A stretch of DNA of 11,417 nucleotides, taken from Hyphomicrobiales bacterium. Lineage in GTDB: Bacteria > Pseudomonadota > Alphaproteobacteria > Rhizobiales > Devosiaceae. Positions 7,127 through 11,417 of the stretch are shown in pieces. The stretch lies in assembly GCA_015487985.1 (NCBI GenBank), contig WFOP01000197.1, forward strand, positions 1-11,417. Reading direction: 5' to 3'. The position numbers and the translations under genes are program-made. How positions within the stretch are numbered: position 1 is the first letter of the stretch; every line of letters begins with the position of its first letter. A model generated the notes under the pieces. That model saw only the letters and a program-made list of their open reading frames with translations. It did not search any database and had not been told where the DNA came from.

Positions 7127-8848
7127 TTAATCCGACATACTGAAAACTTCATCCAGTTGATCCAGCACAACGTCTGGTTGGGCGTTAAGCAATAATTGAC
7201 CGGCATTTTCAATTTCAATCAACTTGCAGTTTTTAATCTTGCCCGCCATCTCTCTAACGGCGTTGACTTTGAAGACGAAGTCCTCAGTTCCATGGATCAA
7301 AGTGATCGGGCAGGACACACTGTTTATCAGCCCCCTCCAGTCGCAACTGATTTGCTTTGCATCAACGGAAAATGCCGAATGCCCCTGTTTGGAAAGAAAG
7401 TGATATCGGCGATGAAGTATTGCTCTGGTTTCAGGTTGTTTGGACAGCTCAAAATCGCTTCTGGAGAATTTATAGGCCAGATTTGTAATTAAGTTTTCGT
7501 TCCCGCTGCGGACCGTGGCGATTCCCGCCTTTATAAACAGTGTCAATAGGCCGGGAGAATTGTTTGCTGTGCTGGAAACAAGTCGGTGGCTGGGACTCAT
7601 TTGGGAAAGCTGTTCACGCGATGTGATGGGAAGCACGCAGGCAATACCCAAAATAGCGCTTACGCGCGCAGCATGTGTGCCGGCAAAAAGCACGCCATAG
7701 TAAAACCCTGCCATGTTGGAGAAAACGGGAAGTTTCTCAATATTCAGGGAATCAAGAAGCTGCGCAATAATATCAGGGAACAGGGATGTTACCCTGCTAT
7801 TGTCCAAATATGGATCTGAATTGCCATGCCCCGGTCTGGAGGGCGCAATCAGGAGGATATTCCTTTCAAAAAGCTGATCAATGAATTCCCGGGCAAAAAC
7901 GGTTCCGTCCAGCATGCCATGTAAAAACAGGGCCGGCTTGCCCTTTGGGGGGCCAACCAGCATATATTCAAGCGATCTTCCCGATTTTAGAGTCAAGGAA
8001 TGGTGTGTTGCGCCGAATTCTGTCTTGTGATTACAGGCCGAGGCGGGGAAATATTGAGCGCCGGGTCTTTCAAAACGCTGCAAAAAACTGATATGGCGAA
8101 CCAGTTCCAGTTGGGTAACCATGTCCGTTTTCGCCAGAACTGACTTGATCTGGGTTCTGATTGTATGGACAGACGTACCCCGATCATGGGAAATCTGGTT
8201 GACATTTTTTCCATTAACCAATTTTTGAACGATATCAGTTTCCGCTGATGTGAGATCGAAGTGTTCCTGCACAGCTTCGGTGGTTCTCGCGCTCCAAATC
8301 GGCGCCAGATTCGTTAAAATGCCAACTATTCGAGTATCTTCAACACAGGTCACATGGGATAATACCAACAATAGAGCTTTATGGTCATTTGTGGAATCGA
8401 GTTGCAAAAAACCTGCAACTCCAGATTCTTTTGCTGTAAGTTTTTCAAGCAGATCCTGAAATTTTGCCGGAGGGTGCCCCTGCTTGGAGAACAGCACTGA
8501 TAAAGGCTGGCCTGAGCGCGCACCAAGCAACTCACCCGCCAGTGTGTTGGCACCAACTATGTAACCATTTTTGTCAAGTAGAATTGCCGGATTCGGGTCC
8601 AGTTCGATTGCTTTTGCCAATGGCATAACCATCGGCGCACCGTGTGTTTTGTCCAGACGATTAAAAATTTCGCCGGCCCGAACAATATGTTCGGCCAATT
8701 CAACGTCGTATAAATCTTCTTCTCCAGCGACCATGGCACTGTGAATGACTTTTGCCCACTCATCGACGAGATCCTCATAGGCCATCGGATCAATCGCAAC
8801 CTGATACAAATGTTTAATCATATTCAGTCGATCGATATGCTTATCCAT
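7127..8848 (-). CDS. PAS-like / LuxR-type HTH / alpha-beta hydrolase-fold regulator with degenerate active site
   Basis: Predicted cytoplasmic DNA-binding regulator of 573 residues with three parts. An N-terminal helical segment leads into a PAS-like domain (about 80-185, with NPAILLDKNGYIVGAN). Next comes a LuxR/GerE-type helix-turn-helix (about 197-253, FDLTSAETDIVQKLVNGKN followed by VHTIRTQIKSVLAKTD). The C-terminal part is an alpha/beta-hydrolase fold (about 285-570) with the oxyanion segment ALFLHGMLDG (306-315), RPGHGNSDP (338-346) and LIHGTEDFVF (517-526). The nucleophile elbow, normally G-x-S-x-G, reads S-N-M-A-G (377-381), so Met379 replaces Ser. The usual catalytic His after the Gly of NAG is Gln551. 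The acid Asp523 is kept. I therefore infer a binding domain rather than an enzyme. A strong ribosome binding site, GGAGGT (8857-8862 on the minus strand), lies 8 nt before the ATG. It is divergent from the secreted gene at 9049. Confidence 0.85.
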   Translation of the reverse strand: MDKHIDRLNMIKHLYQVAIDPMAYEDLVDEWAKVIHSAMVAGEEDLYDVELAEHIVRAGEIFNRLDKTHGAPMVMPLAKAIELDPNPAILLDKNGYIVGANTLAGELLGARSGQPLSVLFSKQGHPPAKFQDLLEKLTAKESGVAGFLQLDSTNDHKALLLVLSHVTCVEDTRIVGILTNLAPIWSARTTEAVQEHFDLTSAETDIVQKLVNGKNVNQISHDRGTSVHTIRTQIKSVLAKTDMVTQLELVRHISFLQRFERPGAQYFPASACNHKTEFGATHHSLTLKSGRSLEYMLVGPPKGKPALFLHGMLDGTVFAREFIDQLFERNILLIAPSRPGHGNSDPYLDNSRVTSLFPDIIAQLLDSLNIEKLPVFSNMAGFYYGVLFAGTHAARVSAILGIACVLPITSREQLSQMSPSHRLVSSTANNSPGLLTLFIKAGIATVRSGNENLITNLAYKFSRSDFELSKQPETRAILHRRYHFLSKQGHSAFSVDAKQISCDWRGLINSVSCPITLIHGTEDFVFKVNAVREMAGKIKNCKLIEIENAGQLLLNAQPDVVLDQLDEVFSMSD

Positions 8849-9048
8849 TTCAGGTTACCTCCCTCCCCCCGAAAAATCCGAGTTTTCATCTGAATAAATC
8901 AAACTAAATCAACAAAATCAGTCTGTATACCTAAATTGGGTGATGTGCCGCTTCCTGAATTCAATATTTTTGCCGCGAATTCATTTGAACCCGTTTTCGG
9001 GGCCATGAATTGCGGTGGGCACTCAAGGATCATTTACGGAGTAAAATA
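8849..9048. promoter_or_regulatory. Divergent 200-nt control region with dyads and phased repeats
   Basis: This region must hold the promoters of the minus-strand regulator and the plus-strand secreted gene. A pyrimidine tract (8857-8870) is the regulator's ribosome binding region. AAATCA occurs at 8896, 8906 and 8915, roughly one helical turn apart. TTCA-N2-TGAA dyads lie at 8885-8894 and 8980-8989, and the palindrome TGAATTCA at 8956-8963. No -35/-10 pair at standard spacing stands out. The canonical LuxR/lux-box pattern was not found. Confidence 0.5.
8946..8983. repeat. Direct repeat TGCCGC ... GAATTCA, two copies
   Basis: TGCCGC followed by GAATTCA occurs at 8946-8963, with 5 nt between the two halves, and at 8971-8983, with none. 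The GAATTCA halves start 20 nt apart, about two helical turns, so a regulator could meet both on the same DNA face. It lies 66-103 nt before the start of the secreted gene at 9049. Confidence 0.4.
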
Positions 9049-9894
9049 ATGAATATTAAAACTGGAATAATTTCACTGGCATCAGTATCTTTGTTTGTCA
9101 TGTCCACAGTTGCCGCTCAAGCTCAACAACAGTGCGGCGTTGTCGATTTGATGGAGCTGCATACGATAAAGCCCAGTTCAGGCACAGATAATGATGTGAA
9201 TAATGCCTTTGTGGATATCGCTTCGGGCTGGGCGATGGCTCAAGGCGAGGGCAATCAGAAAACCGGAGAGGCATTGGCCGGGATGGGCGGAAAAGCTGGC
9301 GCTCTCGGGGCAATTGTAAGTGCTTCGGGGGGGTCTTTGAAGGCGTTTTCGGCAGCAGTTGCCGGCCTGCCCGGTCTGGTTTCGGCAATCGATGATTCGC
9401 GCGATGACCCCGATGATCTTTATATTTCATTGTCAACGGAAGCCGGGAACGATGCCTCTTTTTGGCCCTCACCCGGTGAAGATTCTGACCTTGCACGCAA
9501 GGGTACAACCATAAAGATGCCGGGTCTTTTTGGTCTGGTCCCCTATGTTCTTGGTCTGGTTAACGATGACAGTGTTGCCATTCAGTTCTGGGATTTTGAT
9601 ACAACCTCTAGGGATGACCATTTGGGGGAAATCGTTTTTTCATTGAACGATTTGGGTAAAGGACCGTTGAATACTTTAATGCTCAGTGAAAAGCACGGCG
9701 GGGTGGCTTATGCGGTACGCTATCAGGTGGTTCCTGTGAATTGCAATTTTGTTATGGCTGACCCTTTGAAAAACTTTTACAACAAAGAAAGTTATAGTTC
9801 TGAGGAAGGCTCGGCACAATTCTTTTCAATGTTTTTGGCGATGGGGTATCCCTTTTTGATGCCGGAGCTGAAAAGTGCGGGCGTCGCACTGTAA
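9049..9894 (+). CDS. Secreted orphan protein with C2-like segment
   Basis: Protein of 281 residues that I cannot assign to a named family. It has a Sec signal peptide (1-25: basic NIK start, hydrophobic core, A-Q-A cleavage before Gln26). A Gly/Ala-rich, weakly hydrophobic stretch follows (about 77-114), then a beta-rich segment (about 122-230). Residues 176-198 (VAIQFWDFDTTSRDDHLGE and onward) resemble the Ca2+-loop and 'DD-x-LGE' signature of C2 domains, with Asp182, Asp184, Asp189 and Asp190 as possible ligands. There are just two Cys, at 29 and 232, which could form one disulfide. The TTG at 9010 opens the same frame, but ATG 9049 has GGAG (9038-9041) 7 nt upstream and begins directly with the signal peptide, so it is chosen. 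The gene is divergent from the LuxR/hydrolase regulator. A secreted or periplasmic, possibly membrane-binding role is inference. Confidence 0.8.
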   Translation: MNIKTGIISLASVSLFVMSTVAAQAQQQCGVVDLMELHTIKPSSGTDNDVNNAFVDIASGWAMAQGEGNQKTGEALAGMGGKAGALGAIVSASGGSLKAFSAAVAGLPGLVSAIDDSRDDPDDLYISLSTEAGNDASFWPSPGEDSDLARKGTTIKMPGLFGLVPYVLGLVNDDSVAIQFWDFDTTSRDDHLGEIVFSLNDLGKGPLNTLMLSEKHGGVAYAVRYQVVPVNCNFVMADPLKNFYNKESYSSEEGSAQFFSMFLAMGYPFLMPELKSAGVAL

Positions 9895-9909
9895 AGGTTT
9901 GGACCTTCT

Positions 9910-9939
9910 GGCTTCGTATCTGAAGTTCTGAAGCCTTTT
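9910..9939 (+). terminator. Candidate intrinsic terminator between the two secreted genes
   Basis: GGCTTC (9910-9915) and GAAGCC (9930-9935) form a perfect 6-bp stem with a 14-nt loop, followed by TTTT (9936-9939), 15 nt after the stop of the first secreted gene. The loop is large and the T-run short, so it may be partial, allowing read-through into the second gene. Confidence 0.4.
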
Positions 9940-9959
9940 GACCATAGTGTAAACCGGTG

Positions 9960-10006
9960 TGTTCCTGAATGACAGATTTGGGAACACGCCGGGAAATTCA
10001 GGAACA
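9960..10006 (+). promoter_or_regulatory. Leader with two mutually exclusive hairpins over the ribosome binding site
   Basis: TGTTCCTGAAT (9960-9970) is perfectly complementary to ATTCAGGAACA (9996-10006), an 11-bp stem with a 25-nt loop. The 3' arm contains the AGGA (10000-10003) that serves as ribosome binding site for ATG 10010. The same 5' arm (9960-9969) can instead pair with TTTGGGAACA (9977-9986) in a 10-bp stem with two G-U pairs and a 7-nt loop, leaving the AGGA free. The two folds exclude each other, as in a translational switch. It could alternatively be a DNA operator. The transcription start is not known; a TTGACC at 9938-9943 has no good -10 partner. Confidence 0.5.
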
Positions 10007-10009
10007 AAA

Positions 10010-10855
10010 ATGATGTTTGTCAGGCGTAAATCGTCGCTTACAGCTTTTGTCGTCATGGCTCTTTTTGCCGTCGCCATTTTTATTTCAGGTGTTGGGGCAC
10101 AGGAACAAACAGCTTCGCCCGCGCTTACCTTCGAAAAGGATAATGTCATATTATTTGCACCTGCGCGGATCGCAGGGTTGCGGGTGAATGGTCAGGATGT
10201 TGAATTTACTTCAGTATTTCCCAGCGTAATTGAAACCACGATTGAAGGCAATGAATCGGGTTATTCCTGTACCAATGACTATCAGGTTGTTTTTGCGAAT
10301 GGGGAAGAAGGAAAGCTGACCGCCAATCACTGCCATGGAACTACGGTTTTTTCTGTTATTCCGGGAAGGAATCTTGAAGATCTGGAATATCACGATGCAC
10401 AAGAAGATGCGGGAACTGTCGATGATTTGGTGGTGCAGGAAAGATATAAATGGTATTTTGAGAGCACTGAATTACCAACGCTTATGCTATCAGTTCCACA
10501 AACTGACGATTTGATCCTGTTTGCGGCCTGTCTCCCCGCAACAAAGCAGATCAAGGCTCAAATTCTGATGTTCCCGGAATTTATGGAGGAGGGGGAGCAA
10601 GTGCAACTGACCTATAAAATTGATGACAGCCTATCCAGTACGCATGCAATTGACCTGGAAACCTGGCCGTATGAAGGGGGTGGGTTGGTTCCCACTTTAT
10701 ACACATCTTCATATCATCCATTTTATGAGCAGCTTTCAGGTGGAAATATTCTTGATATATCCATCAACAAGGAGGTGCGTGCGCTGTTTTCTCTGGCGGG
10801 TTCGGCTGCACAAATTAACCCCTTTATTTCCGCGTGCCGTTCGCTGGAAAACTAG
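10010..10855 (+). CDS. Secreted orphan protein with four cysteines
   Basis: Protein of 281 residues with no family I recognise. A basic N-terminus (MMFVRRK) and a hydrophobic core (about 9-28) lead to a plausible signal-peptidase site (V-G-A before Gln31), so export to the periplasm or outside is expected. A single N-terminal membrane anchor is the alternative. The mature part is acidic and looks beta-rich, with four Cys at 87 (GYSCTND), 108 (NHCHG), 174 (AACLP) and 276 (SACRS), an even number compatible with two disulfides. An NGEEGKLTANHCHG stretch (97-110) and a WPYEGGG turn (219-225) are notable. The frame is open from 9959, but ATG 10010 has AGGA 6 nt upstream and begins at the signal peptide. 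It follows the other secreted gene by 115 nt on the same strand. The two mature sequences show no obvious similarity to each other. Confidence 0.75.
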   Translation: MMFVRRKSSLTAFVVMALFAVAIFISGVGAQEQTASPALTFEKDNVILFAPARIAGLRVNGQDVEFTSVFPSVIETTIEGNESGYSCTNDYQVVFANGEEGKLTANHCHGTTVFSVIPGRNLEDLEYHDAQEDAGTVDDLVVQERYKWYFESTELPTLMLSVPQTDDLILFAACLPATKQIKAQILMFPEFMEEGEQVQLTYKIDDSLSSTHAIDLETWPYEGGGLVPTLYTSSYHPFYEQLSGGNILDISINKEVRALFSLAGSAAQINPFISACRSLEN

Positions 10856-11122
10856 AATATTCTTGGGTATTGCGGCGGAAAACACGCACAAGAAAACGCG
10901 CACAAGATAATATTTCCTGTCACCCAACGCTCAATGGCGGCACCTAACGGTAAAGCTCAACATTTTGCGTTGAAACTGAAACCAAATGCTTTTGAAACCC
11001 CTTTGTCATGATGAAATATAAATCGGATCAAAAGGCAATTTTCATATCAGGCAGACCTTGAGCCTGCCATGTGCGTTTCCCGCTTGCGCAGAATTAAGTC
11101 ACGCGGTAGTCAGTTTATTTAT
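10856..11122. other. Intergenic stretch before the tRNA
   Basis: 267 nt without a convincing gene. An AATATT...CTTG arm (10856-10865) can pair with CAAG..AATATT (10903-10914, two unpaired bases), enclosing a tandem repeat. CAACGC (10925-10930) and GCGTTG (10967-10972) form another loose dyad, and GGCAG/CTGCC (11050-11068) a 5-bp hairpin. No strong promoter for the tRNA was identified by eye. Confidence 0.4.
10879..10906. repeat. 14-bp tandem duplication
   Basis: AAAACACGCACAAG (10879-10892) is followed immediately by AAAACGCGCACAAG (10893-10906): two head-to-tail copies differing at one position (A or G). It lies 24 nt after the stop of the second secreted gene. Confidence 0.8.
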
Positions 11123-11196
11123 GCGGGTGTAGCTCAATGGTAGAGCAGCAGCTTCCCAAGCTGACGACGAGAGTTCGATTCTCTTCACCCGCTCCA
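11123..11196 (+). tRNA. tRNA-Gly (anticodon CCC)
   Basis: The 74-nt cloverleaf has a perfect 7-bp acceptor stem (GCGGGTG with CACCCGC), a D-arm (GCTC, loop AATGGTA, GAGC) and an anticodon arm with loop TTCCCAA, giving anticodon CCC for glycine codon GGG. The T-arm is GAGAG, loop TTCGATT, CTCTT. A U discriminator and encoded CCA complete it. The outermost anticodon-stem pair is a G/A mismatch. A run of five T (11214-11218) lies 17 nt downstream without a clear hairpin, so the 3' end of the primary transcript is not evident. Confidence 0.97.
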
Positions 11197-11236
11197 TCTG
11201 TCATGGGCCTCCGTTTTTCTAAAGCATCTCTGCCAA

Positions 11237-11370
11237 AAGCATGTCGCGTGAATACGATTGAATACAACATGCTTGTCTTATGATCTCTCTGGTTCTTTAT
11301 GGCATAAAGAACCGCTGGCAGCGAGAGGCCTTCTCGCTATCAGCGGCGGGAGATGGATCGTCGACATGCT
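11237..11370. repeat. Nested palindrome cluster downstream of the tRNA (possible structured RNA or intergenic repeat)
   Basis: Four inverted repeats lie together. AAGCATGT (11237-11244) pairs with ACATGCTT (11267-11274). The overlapping AGCATGTCG (11238-11246) pairs perfectly with CGACATGCT (11362-11370), enclosing everything between. Inside are GGTTCTTTAT/ATAAAGAACC (11291-11300 with 11304-11313, 3-nt loop) and CCGCTG-gca-GCGAGA with TCTCGC-tat-CAGCGG (11312-11326 with 11332-11346), a 15-position stem with one mismatch and one wobble. The small loop holds GAATAC twice, 10 nt apart. A nested structure like this fits a structured RNA or a composite of short palindromic repeats. I see no mobility gene with it. 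Confidence 0.5.
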
Positions 11371-11417
11371 GGCCGTTTTGGGCCGCGCTAGAGTGTGATC
11401 ACTCCCGTCTTTTCTTC

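Noticed and set aside
8849-9048. A classical lux-box for a quorum-sensing LuxR protein.
   Set aside because: No CTG-N10-CAG type 20-bp dyad was found, and the regulator lacks a recognisable acyl-homoserine lactone binding domain, so quorum sensing is not supported.
9010-9048. TTG 9010 as the start of the first secreted protein.
   Set aside because: It would add 13 charged residues before the signal peptide, and the GGAG at 9038-9041 is correctly spaced for ATG 9049.
9959-10009. An upstream start for the second secreted protein, extending the frame to 9959.
   Set aside because: The extra 17 residues have no signal-peptide character, the region is occupied by the inverted repeat, and AGGA is well spaced for ATG 10010.
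10879-10906. CRISPR array.
   Set aside because: Only two adjacent 14-nt copies with no spacer, and no cas gene nearby.
11280-11417. Open frame of 46 codons from ATG 11280 running off the right edge.
   Set aside because: No ribosome binding site precedes it, the translation resembles nothing I know, and the stretch is dominated by inverted repeats. A partial gene cannot be fully excluded without the next bases.
11123-11417. tRNA-Gly as an integration site of a genomic island.
   Set aside because: No integrase gene and no repeated copy of the tRNA 3' end are visible in the window. The palindromes downstream do not duplicate the tRNA sequence.

Overview
This 11.4 kb window looks like the chromosome of a motile Gram-negative alphaproteobacterium. 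The evidence is an RND efflux adaptor/permease pair, an energy-taxis type chemoreceptor, two proteins with Sec-type signal peptides, and a tRNA-Gly(CCC) whose body resembles alphaproteobacterial tRNAs. Short palindromic intergenic repeats with AGCATG-type arms near the right edge recall repeats I remember from Hyphomicrobiales (Rhizobiales). That last point is from memory and weak, so I do not name a genus. No transposase, integrase, phage gene or CRISPR array is visible.

Layout, left to right. (1) 7-4634, plus strand: a two-gene RND efflux operon, with a membrane-anchored HlyD/AcrA-type adaptor followed by an AcrB-type permease. It ends in a long imperfect hairpin that overlaps the stop codon. 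No outer-membrane channel gene is in view. (2) 4821-7011, plus strand: a small Aer-type PAS protein overlapping by 26 nt a chemoreceptor with two membrane helices, almost no periplasmic domain, four HAMP-like repeats and a complete signalling hairpin. Together they resemble a bipartite Aer, like the CetB/CetA pair of Campylobacter: a redox/energy sensor split into a soluble PAS subunit and a membrane signalling subunit. (3) 7127-8848, minus strand: a 573-residue regulator with a PAS-like domain, a LuxR-type helix-turn-helix and an alpha/beta-hydrolase domain. At the nucleophile position the hydrolase has Met, and at the catalytic His position it has Gln, so it looks like a ligand-sensing pseudoenzyme. 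(4) 8849-9048: a 200-nt divergent intergenic region rich in short repeats and dyads. (5) 9049-9894 and 10010-10855, plus strand: two secreted orphan proteins of 281 residues each, the first with a C2-like segment. The leader of the second can form two mutually exclusive hairpins, one of which buries its ribosome binding site. (6) 11123-11196: tRNA-Gly(CCC), followed by a nested set of palindromes (11237-11370) that runs close to the window edge.

How the parts may work together. The efflux genes and the receptor genes are self-contained modules. The LuxR/pseudo-hydrolase protein is transcribed divergently from the secreted genes and shares their control region, so the simplest hypothesis is that it senses a small hydrophobic ligand and controls one or both of them. 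A nine-base motif (TTCCTGAAT) upstream of both secreted genes is compatible with shared control. This link is inference. The items most worth following up are the pseudo-hydrolase regulator, the leader switch at 9960-10006, the split receptor with its HAMP array, and the post-tRNA palindrome cluster.
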